The notes below the pieces were generated by a model. It had not been told where the DNA came from. It made no database searches and saw only the letters and a list, made by a program, of their open reading frames with translations. A program made the translations under genes and the position numbers. From Salisaeta longa DSM 21114 (GTDB lineage Bacteria > Bacteroidota > Rhodothermia > Rhodothermales > Salinibacteraceae), in the NCBI RefSeq assembly GCF_000419585.1, contig NZ_ATTH01000001.1, positions 2,395,001 to 2,459,000 on the forward strand: a stretch of DNA of 64,000 bases, in the 5' to 3' direction. Position 1 is the stretch's first letter; the number at the start of each line of letters is the position of its first letter. Shown here piece by piece: positions 27,445 through 36,270 of the stretch.

Positions 27445-29004
27445 ATGAATCGCTCCTCTCTCGGTTTTGCACTTGCCGTTTTGCTCTGCGCAATGGCTGT
27501 TCCAACGGCCCACGGGCAGTCTGTAGCCGACGTGCTGCGCTACTCGACGCCGCTACCGGCCACCGGGGCGCAGCTTACGGGCATGGCCGGGGCGGGCGGG
27601 CTCGCGGGCCGCGCGAGCTACACGGCGTTGCATGAAAACCCGGCCGGCCTTGGCTGGCTCCCGCAGTCGGTGCTGGGCGGCAGCTTCACCGGACAATTCC
27701 TGAGCGACGATCTGCGCTACACCTCGCCCACCCACACCACAAGCGCTTCGCTCAGTCGTAGCAGCTACCGCTTGGGGGATGTGGGCGGCGCGTATGTCTT
27801 TCCCACCAGCCGGGGCGCGCTCACCATTGGCGCCGCGTTCTCGCAAACGTACAGCTTTCAGGGCGGCGTATCGTACAGCGGCCGCAACGGGGCCAACTCC
27901 ATCACCGATACGTTTTTGCCGGCACGTGGCGACTTTACGGTCGACAGCGGCGATCTTGTGTTCTTCGATACGGGGCTGCCCCTTACGGCCTTCGACGCCG
28001 GGGCCATTGAGTTCTTCTCGGGCGACTACCAGGCCGGGCGCTATCCCTTCGATCAAGCCGTGGCGCCGGGGCGCTCGTTTGGCACCACCATCCGGCAGGC
28101 CGAAGACCTGGACAAAACGGGCGGCCTTACCGAAGGCAGCCTGGGCGGGGCGTGGGCCGTGGCGCCGCGCGTGATGGTGGGCCTGAGCCTCAACGTCACG
28201 TTCGGCTCGTACACGTTCGACCGGTTCTATCAGGAGTTTGACGTCAACAATTCCAACGATGCCAGCCTCTACAACGTCATCCGCAACGGCCGCCAGTTCT
28301 TTGGCTTCGATCAGTTGAATGTGCTGGAGCGCATTGAGGCCAACATCACCGGATTCAACGCCCGGGCGGGCCTCTCGGCCGAGGTGGTGAAGGGCCTGCG
28401 CGCCGGATTTACCATCGAGACGCCCACGTACCAATCCATTGAAGAGACGTTTGGAAGGCGCATCGAGACGTTCTTCGATGACGGCGGATCGCTGGCCGCG
28501 GGCAACGTAGCGGCCAATGTGTTCAGCTACCGGGTGCAAACCCCGTGGCGCTTTGGCGCGGGCTTCACCGTCGAGCGCGGGCGCTACCTCCTGGCCGCCG
28601 ACGCCGAGCTGGTCGACTGGTCGCAGGCCCGGCTGGAGAGCGACGATGTGTCCTTCGCGGATGACAACCGCGTGCTTGAGGATCTTGGCACCACGCTGGA
28701 TGTGCGTGTGGGCGGCGCGGTGGAACTTGCACCGGTAACGCTGCGGGCCGGATTTGCGCTTCAGCCCGATCCGGTGGAGACGGGCGTCGACCGGACGCGG
28801 CGCTTCTATTCCGCAGGCGTGAGTTACGCACTGGAGCCCAACACGATGCTCGACATCGGCTACATGCGCCTCAGCAGCGCCAATGCCTACGCGCCGTACG
28901 GCAACGCCTTTGTACCCGGCGAAGACATCACGATTGATGCCCCCGAGGTGTCACAGGACATTCGCCACAACCGCGTGCTGGTAGGCCTCCGTGTGGCCTT
29001 CTAG
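27445..29004 (+). CDS. FadL/OmpP1-like outer-membrane protein
   Basis: A 519-aa protein starting MNRSSLGFALAVLLCAMAVP with cleavage expected after AHG. The mature N-terminus runs through LTGMAGAGGLAGRASYTALH and ENPAGLGWLPQSVLGGSFTG, the pattern of the FadL/Toluene_X-type family, where NPAGL marks the hatch. The rest alternates in beta strands and ends RHNRVLVGLRVAF with the terminal phenylalanine. Such barrels take up hydrophobic molecules such as long-chain fatty acids, or serve as general T9SS-lineage outer-membrane proteins. I chose the ATG before the signal peptide; the longer frame adds 18 residues without purpose. A strong terminator follows. Confidence 0.8.
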   Translation: MNRSSLGFALAVLLCAMAVPTAHGQSVADVLRYSTPLPATGAQLTGMAGAGGLAGRASYTALHENPAGLGWLPQSVLGGSFTGQFLSDDLRYTSPTHTTSASLSRSSYRLGDVGGAYVFPTSRGALTIGAAFSQTYSFQGGVSYSGRNGANSITDTFLPARGDFTVDSGDLVFFDTGLPLTAFDAGAIEFFSGDYQAGRYPFDQAVAPGRSFGTTIRQAEDLDKTGGLTEGSLGGAWAVAPRVMVGLSLNVTFGSYTFDRFYQEFDVNNSNDASLYNVIRNGRQFFGFDQLNVLERIEANITGFNARAGLSAEVVKGLRAGFTIETPTYQSIEETFGRRIETFFDDGGSLAAGNVAANVFSYRVQTPWRFGAGFTVERGRYLLAADAELVDWSQARLESDDVSFADDNRVLEDLGTTLDVRVGGAVELAPVTLRAGFALQPDPVETGVDRTRRFYSAGVSYALEPNTMLDIGYMRLSSANAYAPYGNAFVPGEDITIDAPEVSQDIRHNRVLVGLRVAF

Positions 29005-29090
29005 AAGGCGGTTGCCGGCCATTGCAACGCCACGCAGCACGGCTATCTGCTTCGAAGCGGCCGTGCAGCACAAACGTGCGGTACAAACCA

Positions 29091-29124
29091 ACGCGCCTCC
29101 GTCGGTTCGTCGACGGAGGCGCGT
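29091..29124. terminator. Perfect 14-bp two-way terminator hairpin
   Basis: ACGCGCCTCCGTCG pairs perfectly with CGACGGAGGCGCGT across a 6-nt loop. It lies between the convergent ends of the FadL-like gene and clpP and would stop transcripts from both sides. No long T run is seen. Confidence 0.75.
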
Positions 29125-29150
29125 GTGCTGCTAGAGACGTCGCGGCATCG

Positions 29151-29876
29151 TTAGTCGTCGTCACCGTCGTCATCATCGCCTTCGTCGTCGCCGCTCACTT
29201 TTTTGAGGTTGCCGGGATTGAGCACCTTATCGACGACGCCATACTCGGCGGCTTCCTGGGCGCTCATCCAGTAGTTGCGGTCGGCATCGTCCTCAATTTT
29301 TTCGGTCGTTTTGCCGGTGTGGTGGGCCAGGATCTGGTACAGCCGATCCTTCAGCCACAAAATCTCCTTGGCCTGGATCTCGATGTCGGAGGCTTGCCCT
29401 TCGGCGCCGCCCAACGGCTGGTGGATCATCACGCGGGAGTTGGGGAGGCATGCCCGCCGGCCCGCTTCGCCGGCCGCGAGTAGCACCGACCCCATGGACG
29501 CGGCTAGCCCCACACAGATAGTGGCCACCGGGGCGTCCACGTACTGCATGGTATCGTACACGCCCAGGCCGCTGTAAATGACACCGCCCGGCGAGTTGAT
29601 GTACAGGTTGATGTCGCGGTCGGCATCTTCGCTGGCCAGGTACAGCAGCTGGGCCACCGTAAGGTTCGCGATCTGATCGTTAATCGGCGTGCCGATAAAC
29701 ACGATACGCTCCTTTAGCAGGCGGCTAAAGATGTCGTAGGCCCGCTCGCCGCGCGTGGTTTGCTCAACCACCATGGGCACAAGGCCCGACATGGGTTGAT
29801 CGCCCATGCCCCCGCTGTAGATGCTGCTGGGCAGCGACGTAAGGCTCTTACTGAATTTGATAAAGTCGTCGACCAT
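29151..29876 (-). CDS. clpP: ATP-dependent Clp protease proteolytic subunit
   Basis: The 241-aa serine protease subunit shows the family motifs [20 protein letters not shown], the catalytic serine in [16 protein letters not shown] near residue 127, and the histidine in [20 protein letters not shown] near 152. ClpP forms a tetradecameric chamber that degrades proteins fed by ClpX or ClpA. The C-terminus carries an unusual tail of about 15 residues dominated by Asp and Gly ([12 protein letters not shown]), which I read as a salt-adaptation feature. The start [20 protein letters not shown] is preferred; the longer frame runs into the upstream region. No clpX lies next to it. Confidence 0.95.
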   Translation of the reverse strand: MVDDFIKFSKSLTSLPSSIYSGGMGDQPMSGLVPMVVEQTTRGERAYDIFSRLLKERIVFIGTPINDQIANLTVAQLLYLASEDADRDINLYINSPGGVIYSGLGVYDTMQYVDAPVATICVGLAASMGSVLLAAGEAGRRACLPNSRVMIHQPLGGAEGQASDIEIQAKEILWLKDRLYQILAHHTGKTTEKIEDDADRNYWMSAQEAAEYGVVDKVLNPGNLKKVSGDDEGDDDDGDDD

Positions 29877-30014
29877 TGCAGGACCTGATCGTAGGTGGCG
29901 GAAGACAATGCGGCGTGTGCAACCTGTCCGAAAATACGATGGTTCCTCTGCACACGCGGCGCAGCTGTAACGATACCGGCGTAGCCTGGTCTTGGGCAAC
30001 GCACCCGGCGGCCA

Positions 30015-30671
30015 CTATCCGGTGTAGTCGACGCTTACAAACTCGCGCTCCGGCAAGTGAACGGCCGTGAGCGTGCCCATCTCGGGCTGCATGTGGTACA
30101 CGCAGCCGGTGTCAATCATGAGCAGCTTCTCCTTGTTGATGGGCTTCGGCCGTGGCGTGTGGCCGCACACCACCGTCTTTTCCCAGGCGTACTCTGGGGC
30201 TTCGAGGTGGGCCCGCTCCCACAAGAACACCTTTTCGTTGGATTCCTCCAGGTTTTCGGCGATGGTGAGGTTCGGCTGCAAGCCCGCATGCACAAAAAAG
30301 AAGTCGTCGGTTTCGTAATGCATTTTCGTCTCGCGGACGAACTCGATGTGCGCATCTGGAAATTCAATTTCAGAGCTGCCATCCACGTAGCTGTGCATCG
30401 TTGAGAGGCCGCCGTTGATGCGCCACAGGTTGAAGGCGCCTTCGTTGAAGTAGCCGAGCATAAGGGCCTCGTGGTTGCCGCGCAGGAAGGTGCACTGCAC
30501 CTCGTCGCGCAGCTTTAGCAGGCGCTCAATGACGCCCCGCGAGTCGGGGCCACGATCGATGTAGTCGCCGATGAACACCAAGTGGTCGTCGGACGTGGGC
30601 CCGAGCCGGTCGAGAAGTGCATCCAGCGAGGCGGCACACCCGTGAATATCACCGATTGCGATAAGCCCCAT
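30015..30671 (-). CDS. Metallophosphatase (calcineurin-like, PP2A/ApaH-like)
   Basis: A 218-aa protein with the three blocks of the phosphoprotein phosphatase family near the N-terminus: GDIHGCAASLDALLDRL at residue 7, FIGDYIDRGPDSRGVIERLL at about 34 and CTFLRGNHEALMLGYF at about 60, plus the later VHAG (DDFFFVHAGLQPN) and VCGHTPRPKP. These ligate two metal ions. Relatives include serine/threonine phosphatases and diadenosine tetraphosphate hydrolases. The length fits the small bacterial PrpA/PrpB type. The substrate is undecided. It is about 150 bp downstream of nusB on the same strand. Confidence 0.88.
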   Translation of the reverse strand: MGLIAIGDIHGCAASLDALLDRLGPTSDDHLVFIGDYIDRGPDSRGVIERLLKLRDEVQCTFLRGNHEALMLGYFNEGAFNLWRINGGLSTMHSYVDGSSEIEFPDAHIEFVRETKMHYETDDFFFVHAGLQPNLTIAENLEESNEKVFLWERAHLEAPEYAWEKTVVCGHTPRPKPINKEKLLMIDTGCVYHMQPEMGTLTAVHLPEREFVSVDYTG

Positions 30672-30821
30672 TGCAGTTGGCCGCTTGATGCGGCTGTCAA
30701 AAAAGTGGATACGAGAACGTGTACTGCATCTGCAGTACCGTTAATGTTGCGAAGCTGTTAACAAAAAGGCAACTGCGGGCTGTTTCAACGCTGTAAAGGG
30801 GTCGTAGGCCACAATCAGCGC

Positions 30822-31277
30822 TCAGGCTTCAAAACCCACCAACCCGCGGCCCGTCTTGTGCACACGGCCTTGTGCTTTCAGATCCTCCAGCACGGCATCC
30901 AACACGCCGTTGATGAAGCGCCCGCTGCTGGGCGTGCTGTACTGCTTGGCAATCTCGATGGCCTCGTCAATGCTCACCTTCGGCGGCACATCCTCAAGGG
31001 CCAGCAGCTCGCACGTCGCCATGCGCAGCAGCACCCGGTCGATCGGCGCAATGCGATCGAGATCCCAGTTGTTTACGTGCTTCGCCAGCACCCGGTCGAT
31101 CTCCGAGCGGCGCTCCGCCGTCGTGGCGAGCAGCGTGTCGGCAAAGGCTTCCTGGCTCGGATCGTCAGACAGCTCTGGAAGCACGATATGACGCCACACC
31201 GACGACAGCTCCTCCCCCGATAGCTCGTGGGCAAAGAGGGCTTTCATAACGCTCTCGCGAGTAGTACGGCGGCTCAT
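30822..31277 (-). CDS. nusB: Transcription antitermination protein NusB
   Basis: The 151-aa protein starts MSRRTTRESVMKALFAHELS, the usual NusB beginning, and carries the core motifs WDLDRIAPIDRVLLRMATCE and KVSIDEAIEIAKQYSTPSSGRFINGVL near the C-terminus. NusB binds the boxA of rRNA leader transcripts with NusE and aids antitermination. Family members are all-helical and about 140-160 aa, as here. I preferred this ATG over an in-frame start 13 codons earlier because it matches the family N-terminus. Confidence 0.93.
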   Translation of the reverse strand: MSRRTTRESVMKALFAHELSGEELSSVWRHIVLPELSDDPSQEAFADTLLATTAERRSEIDRVLAKHVNNWDLDRIAPIDRVLLRMATCELLALEDVPPKVSIDEAIEIAKQYSTPSSGRFINGVLDAVLEDLKAQGRVHKTGRGLVGFEA

Positions 31278-31483
31278 AACGCGTAGCAATCTATCGGGAA
31301 GGGGCGTGACGCGCAACAGGCGACACGCGGTCTAAACAGCTTGTGTACTATCTCTCATCCTTGGAAAGGGTTCGGGGCGGACGCTGGTTTCATGCCCTCT
31401 GCAAATAGATGCGGGCATGTTGCGTGATGCAATTCAACGTGTCTTTGCTATCCCGTTGGCCCATCACACAATCCTTCAAAAGT

Positions 31484-33955
31484 ATGCCTGTTTCTGCTAC
31501 GCCGCGTTGGATGGCCTACCCCGCCCTCTGGCTGGCAGGGGCGCTTGCTGCTAGCGTGGCTGCTTCAAATGTTTCTTTTACCGTCTCGGTGTGGCACTGG
31601 GGCGCGCTTGCGCTTGTGGGCGGTGCCGTGGCCGGGGCAGCGCAGTGGATCGACCGGCAGCGGCTGGTATCACTCGCTCCGCTGCTTCGGTTTTGCGTCG
31701 CCTTGCTGCTGTTTTTTACGATGGGCGGCGCACGCATGGCCATCTACCAACGCCCGGCGCCACACGCGCTCCGTTCCTACGTTCCAGACCGTGGCCCGGA
31801 ACGCAGCATTCAGCTTCGCGGCGTGGTCGATGCCCCGCCGTCCCGATCGTCGCGGGCGTTTCGGTTTACCATGCGAGCGACGGCGTGGCAAGGACCGCTG
31901 GATACCCTGGCCGTCACGGGGCGCGTTCAGGTGACGCGGTGGGTCGATGATCGCGCGGCTCATCCCGATGTGCGGGATGGGACCTGCGTAGTGGTCACAG
32001 GACGCCTTCAGCGGCCGCCTACGCGCCGCAACCCAGGGGCCTTTGACTACCGGGCCTATCTGGCGCGGCGTGGCGTGTACTGGACGATGACGCTTGAGCG
32101 GGCGTCTCTGCTGCAGACCTGCGGCACTGCGGCTACGTGGCTCGACGCTGCAGCGTACGCGGCCCGCGCCCATGTACGCGGCGCGATCGACGCCTTTGGG
32201 CAGCGCCCCACCACGCAAAGCGTCCTCCGTGCGCTTCTCCTTGGCGACCGCTCGGGGCTCTCGGCACAACGAGAGGCCCAATTTGCAGCAACCGGGCTCA
32301 TGCACCTGCTGGCCGTGTCGGGGTTGCACGTGCTGCTGGTGGGCATGGTTATCTTTTTGCTGCTCAAGCCGCTCCTGGTGCGCGCGTCCATGCCGTGGGT
32401 CACCATGCAGTGGGTGCGGGCTGTGAGTACCATTGTGCTGCTGGGCACCTACTTGCTTCTCACGGGCATGCAGGCCTCGGTGGTGCGTGCCGTGGTCATG
32501 GCCATTATTTTCATTGGCGGCGCCATCATTCAGCGATCCTCCACCGCGCTGAACAGCCTTGGCCTTGCCATGATCGTTTTGCTCGTGCTACGGCCTCCAA
32601 TGCTGTTCGACGTGGGATTTCAGCTGTCTGTTGCAGCCGTAGCGGGCATCGTGGTGTTGAACCCGGTACTGGTGGATGCACTGCCTACACGCTGGACGGA
32701 GGGCTGGTGGGGGCCGCACATCGTTACGGTCGTTACAACGTCTGTGGCTGCAACGCTGGCCACCGCGCCGGTACTGGCGGTGCACTTCGGACGCGTTGCG
32801 TTTGCAGGGCTGCTGCTCAATGTTCTTGCCATTCCCCTCACGGCGCTCGTCCTCTTAAGCGGCCTGTTGGTGGTGTGCTGCGCACCGGTGCCTCTGGCGG
32901 CGGGCGCGTTTGGCAGCACGGCCGATGCAAGCGTGCAGGGGCTGCTGTGGATTGTTGCGCGTGGGGCCACGTGGCTGCGATGGACCCTCTGGGAAACGCC
33001 GGCCTGGTCGTGGGTGCATATCCTCGCTTTTGGAGCAGGCCTCGGGGCGCTCGCGCAATGGCGACGGCCGCGCTGGCGCTGGGGGCTGGCCGTTGCATCC
33101 ATTGGCATCCTGGCTTGTGGAGCTCTCGCATCTGCTGTCAGGGTGGGAGACAATCCGCGCATGGATGCGGTGATGCTCGATGTGGGGCAGGGCGATGCGA
33201 TGTTATTCTCGTTCCCGAACGAACAGCACGTGCTTGTGGATGCCGGTCCCAAGACGCGCTTTACCAATGCGGGGGCCGCGGTGGTTGTCCCGTTCTTGAA
33301 GCGCCAAGGCATCACGTCGTTGGACGCACTGGTCATCACACACCCCGATGCCGATCACCTCGGTGGCGCGTTGTCGGTGCTTCGTAGCGTTGGCGTTCAG
33401 CGTGTCGTTCGCACGGAGTGGGCGTCGCGTAATCGTTTGATCGCGTCGTTTGAACGACTCGTCGATAGTTTGAAGGTGCCGGTGCGGTATGTAGAAGCTG
33501 GAGATACGCTGGATATCTCGTCTGCAATGGTGGAAGTGCTGGGGCCGCCACCGCGACGTCACACGTACGCGATGTCTGGGGACAATGAGCGCTCGGTGGT
33601 TCTGCGCATTGCATACGGCACCACGCAGTGGGTATTGCTAGGAGATGTGGAGCACCGGGGCGAGGGATGGTTGGTGTACCGGTACGGGGATGCACTGAAC
33701 GCTGATGTTGTGAAGGTTGCGCACCACGGCTCTTCAACAAGCAGTCGACTGCCACTGGTACGTGCTATCTCCGATGATTCGTCGCAGGTACGTGCACTGA
33801 TCTCTGCCGGTGTAGATAACCGATTTGATTTTCCAGCACCAACGGTCGTCAACCGTTGGGAGGAGCACGGCGCCGTCATTCGATCGACGAAGCACAGCGG
33901 AGCAATTTGGCTGCGAAGTGACGGGCGCAAGATTTGGCGTCGCCGGTGGCGCTGA
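31484..33955 (+). CDS. comEC: ComEC/Rec2-type DNA-uptake channel protein
   Basis: An 823-aa membrane protein with the ComEC architecture. After a two- to three-helix start (YPALWLAGALAASVAASNVS) come an OB-like segment (RSIQLRGVVDAPPSRSSRAF), the competence domain with AQFAATGLMHLLAVSGLHVL near residue 262 and about eight further helices. The C-terminal domain is metallo-beta-lactamase-like: MLDVGQGDAMLFSF near 566, THPDADHLGGALSV near 620 and KVAHHGSSTSSRLP near 745. It should form the inner-membrane channel for single-stranded DNA in natural transformation. All metal-binding motifs of the C-terminal domain are present. The gene ends 63 bp before the first DnaA box of the presumed origin. 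Confidence 0.93.
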   Translation: MPVSATPRWMAYPALWLAGALAASVAASNVSFTVSVWHWGALALVGGAVAGAAQWIDRQRLVSLAPLLRFCVALLLFFTMGGARMAIYQRPAPHALRSYVPDRGPERSIQLRGVVDAPPSRSSRAFRFTMRATAWQGPLDTLAVTGRVQVTRWVDDRAAHPDVRDGTCVVVTGRLQRPPTRRNPGAFDYRAYLARRGVYWTMTLERASLLQTCGTAATWLDAAAYAARAHVRGAIDAFGQRPTTQSVLRALLLGDRSGLSAQREAQFAATGLMHLLAVSGLHVLLVGMVIFLLLKPLLVRASMPWVTMQWVRAVSTIVLLGTYLLLTGMQASVVRAVVMAIIFIGGAIIQRSSTALNSLGLAMIVLLVLRPPMLFDVGFQLSVAAVAGIVVLNPVLVDALPTRWTEGWWGPHIVTVVTTSVAATLATAPVLAVHFGRVAFAGLLLNVLAIPLTALVLLSGLLVVCCAPVPLAAGAFGSTADASVQGLLWIVARGATWLRWTLWETPAWSWVHILAFGAGLGALAQWRRPRWRWGLAVASIGILACGALASAVRVGDNPRMDAVMLDVGQGDAMLFSFPNEQHVLVDAGPKTRFTNAGAAVVVPFLKRQGITSLDALVITHPDADHLGGALSVLRSVGVQRVVRTEWASRNRLIASFERLVDSLKVPVRYVEAGDTLDISSAMVEVLGPPPRRHTYAMSGDNERSVVLRIAYGTTQWVLLGDVEHRGEGWLVYRYGDALNADVVKVAHHGSSTSSRLPLVRAISDDSSQVRALISAGVDNRFDFPAPTVVNRWEEHGAVIRSTKHSGAIWLRSDGRKIWRRRWR

Positions 33956-34030
33956 AGCGATGCGGTATACGATGCTATACCGGTTGTATATCGTGTGGGC
34001 TGCCGAAGGATTTGGCAGTTATCCACAGCC

Positions 34031-34076
34031 CTAGGTGCTAGTCTAGGTCTCTAGAGAAGCTAGGTTGTTGTTGTTG
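34031..34076. repeat. CTAG cluster and GTT triplet run inside oriC
   Basis: CTAG occurs five times in 33 bp (34031, 34038, 34043, 34051, 34060), directly followed by GTTGTTGTTGTTG at 34064-34076. CTAG is strongly under-represented in most bacterial genomes, so the cluster is unlikely by chance. It lies just after the first perfect DnaA box. It may be part of the unwinding element or a protein-binding site; TAG repeats recall the DnaA-trio idea known from Bacillus origins, but the spacing here is not strictly triplet. Confidence 0.5.
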
Positions 34077-34435
34077 TAGGGGCTGTGGATATGTTGATAA
34101 CTTAGTTTTCCACAAGAGCGTGGCGTCATCTGACCCGTCTCACCAAAGTTATTAACAGAGTTATCCACAAAATCGAAGCGGTAGACCCCCGCTCTGCAGA
34201 TATAAACGGCGATTTGAGGTGAGTTATCCACATTTCGGTCGCAGCGGCTCCATAGCCCCGAAATAGCACTCACAAGTTATCCACATCGGGCGAAATGTTA
34301 ATAACTGTTAGTAAAGTGTGGATAACTTCGGACTTATCAACAGTCCGCTTCTGGGGGATGAGCGGATCGGAGTTATCCACACGTTATCCACAAGTTACCC
34401 ACAATTTGTCCACGCGTTATCCACATCGGGTGGGA

Positions 34436-34451
34436 GGTCGGTTTGCCGACC
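34436..34451. other. Hairpin between two phased DnaA-box arrays
   Basis: GGTCGG-TTTG-CCGACC is a perfect 6-bp stem with a 4-nt loop lying between the array that ends at 34425 and the one that starts at 34462. It may divide two DnaA-filament segments. The role is inferred. Confidence 0.4.
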
Positions 34452-34562
34452 ATGGGGCGAGTTATCCACACATTATCGACAGGTTATCCACACGGATCTG
34501 TCGGCGCGTGGTGCGGTTCATCGTACCCGTTGCTCTCTTGCACTCACGAATTTCTTCGCTCC

Positions 34563-35312
34563 ATGACCTTTGATTTGTCGGATCAGTCCGTTCTCATCAC
34601 CGGCGGCACGCGTGGCATCGGCCGCTCCATTGTAACTGCGGCCGCCGAGGCCGGCGCGCGCGTGGCGTTTACGTACCGGTCGTCGCACGAGGCGGCAGAA
34701 GAGCTCGTTGCATCGTTGGAGGCGCAGGGCGTCGAGGCGATGGCCCTGCAGGGCGACGTGGCAGAATTGGAGGCCGCCGAGGCGGCGGTGGCGTCGGTCA
34801 CGGACGCGTGGGGATCGCTGGATGTGCTCGTGAACAACGCGGGCATCACGCGCGACGGCCTGATGCTCCGGTTGAAGGAAGCGGATTGGGACGACGTGCT
34901 GGATACAAACTTGAAGGGGGTGTTTAACTTCTGCAAGGCCGCTTACCGCCCCATGATGAGCCAGCGGGCCGGCGCCATCGTCAACATTTCGTCGGTTGTC
35001 GGCGTGATGGGGAACCCGGGCCAAACGAACTACGCGGCTTCGAAGGCCGGGATCATTGGTTTTTCGAAGAGCCTCGCCAAGGAGCTTGCGCGCCGTAGCG
35101 TTACGGTAAACGTGGTAGCGCCCGGCTACGTGGCCACCGACATGACCGATGAGCTCAGCGACGACGCCCGCGAGGCGATGTTGGGCGCCGTGCCCCTCGG
35201 ACGTCCAGCCACGCCCGAGGAGGTCGCGCGCGCCGTGCTCTTCCTGGCCGACCCCGAGGCCCGCTACATCACCGGCCACGTGCTGCACGTAGACGGCGGC
35301 CTTGCGATGTAG
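34563..35312 (+). CDS. fabG: 3-oxoacyl-[acyl-carrier-protein] reductase
   Basis: A 249-aa classical short-chain dehydrogenase. The cofactor motif is TGGTRGIGRSI near residue 13, NNAGITRDGLMLRLKEADWD follows near 89, the catalytic serine is in IVNISSVVGVMGNPGQ and the tyrosine and lysine in NYAASKAGIIGF near residue 155; PGYVATDMTDEL is also typical. NNAGITRD with MxRMKxxxWD-like continuation is characteristic of FabG, the reductase of fatty-acid elongation. The ATG at 34563 starts right after the oriC region; the longer open frame runs through DnaA boxes and is not coding. No acpP or fabF is adjacent. Confidence 0.92.
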   Translation: MTFDLSDQSVLITGGTRGIGRSIVTAAAEAGARVAFTYRSSHEAAEELVASLEAQGVEAMALQGDVAELEAAEAAVASVTDAWGSLDVLVNNAGITRDGLMLRLKEADWDDVLDTNLKGVFNFCKAAYRPMMSQRAGAIVNISSVVGVMGNPGQTNYAASKAGIIGFSKSLAKELARRSVTVNVVAPGYVATDMTDELSDDAREAMLGAVPLGRPATPEEVARAVLFLADPEARYITGHVLHVDGGLAM

Positions 35313-35336
35313 GCAACCGGCGGGTGCGCAAGCGCG

Positions 35337-36197
35337 CTACGAGCGGAACAGGTTCTTGAGCACAAACCACACGTTTTCCTTCCGCTCGCGCAGGCGCCGC
35401 GAAAAGTACGGAAACCACTCGGTGCCGTAGGGCACGTACACCATCATGTTGTATCCGTCCTGCGCGAGTTGGACTTGCGTTTCGTGGCGCAGGCCGTACA
35501 GCATTTGAAACTCGAAGCGGTCGGGGCCCATGCCCTCCCCGTCCGCAAAGGCTTTTGTTGCATCAATCAAGCGGTCGTCGTGCGTGGCAATGCCCGAGTA
35601 CGGCGTGTGCCGCAGCAGGCGCTCCATGTATTCGATGTAGTGGGCGCGGATCTCATCCATCTGCTGATACGCCAGCGATTTGGGTTCGCCGTACGCCCCC
35701 TTGCACAGGCGCACGCTAACCCCCAGCTCGCACATCCGATCGATGTCGCGGGCGGTGCGCTTGAGCATGGCCTGCAGCACCGGCCCCACGTAGCCCTCAA
35801 AGTCGGGGTAGACCGTCTCGAACAGGTCCAGGGTGGATTGCGTGAGGTCGCTGCCTTCCATGTCGAGGCGCACAAACATATCGTGGCGCGCCGCGTGCTC
35901 CAACACCGTCCGCAGGTTGTCGAGGCAAAAATCGGTATCGATGAGCTGGCCCAGCATCGAGCACTTGATCGAGATGCGGTTGCGCCGGTTGGGAGGCGCG
36001 TGCTCCGCCAGCGCATCAATGAGCTCCAGATAGGCGTCGCGCGAGGCTTCGGCCACGTCGCGCTTGTGCACATGTTCGCCCAGCAGATCGAGCGCAACAT
36101 GGAGGCCCTTGCGGTTGAGGGCATCAACGGTGGGGAGTGCAGCATCGAGCGTCTCGCCCGCAACGAAACGCTGTGCAAGAACGAACGGCAACTTCAT
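35337..36197 (-). CDS. Proline dehydrogenase (monofunctional)
   Basis: A 286-aa flavoenzyme with a TIM-barrel sequence. It starts MKLPFVLAQRFVAGETLDAA and shows IKCSMLGQLIDTDFCLDNL, MFVRLDMEGSDLTQSTLDLF near residue 128, VSVRLCKGAYGEPKSLAY near 180, and FEFQMLYGLRHETQ near 240, with a YVPYGTEWFPYFSRRLRER C-terminus in which the two arginines contact proline's carboxylate. It oxidises proline to pyrroline-5-carboxylate and passes electrons to quinone. The length fits monofunctional PRODH; the partner P5C dehydrogenase is not in the window. Confidence 0.92.
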   Translation of the reverse strand: MKLPFVLAQRFVAGETLDAALPTVDALNRKGLHVALDLLGEHVHKRDVAEASRDAYLELIDALAEHAPPNRRNRISIKCSMLGQLIDTDFCLDNLRTVLEHAARHDMFVRLDMEGSDLTQSTLDLFETVYPDFEGYVGPVLQAMLKRTARDIDRMCELGVSVRLCKGAYGEPKSLAYQQMDEIRAHYIEYMERLLRHTPYSGIATHDDRLIDATKAFADGEGMGPDRFEFQMLYGLRHETQVQLAQDGYNMMVYVPYGTEWFPYFSRRLRERKENVWFVLKNLFRS

Positions 36198-36270
36198 AGG
36201 CAGTAGAGATAAGTGGGGGCGCGAAGCGCTTCCAAAACGTAACCGAGAGGCACAAAAGAAGTTGGGGAAA

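Larger units (their letters stand above)
34019..34492. other. oriC: Probable chromosomal replication origin (oriC) with DnaA-box array
   Basis: This gene-free region between comEC and fabG has ten perfect DnaA boxes TTATCCACA. Nine are on the + strand (starts 34019, 34161, 34224, 34277, 34373, 34384, 34417, 34462, 34484) and one is on the - strand (34317-34325). Single-mismatch boxes are at 34084 (-), 34106, 34334, 34395 and 34473. Boxes or near-boxes at 34373, 34384, 34395, 34406 and 34417 are each 11 bp apart, as are 34462, 34473 and 34484. AT-rich tracts (34141-34170, 34293-34330), a cluster of CTAG and a GTT repeat at 34064-34076 lie among the boxes. Density and phasing make this the best oriC candidate in the window. 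dnaA and dnaN are about 11-14 kb away. Confidence 0.9.

Noticed and set aside
34443-34562. Extension of the fabG frame into the DnaA boxes
   Set aside because: The extra 40 residues are encoded by DnaA-box repeats; the ATG at 34563 fits the family N-terminus.
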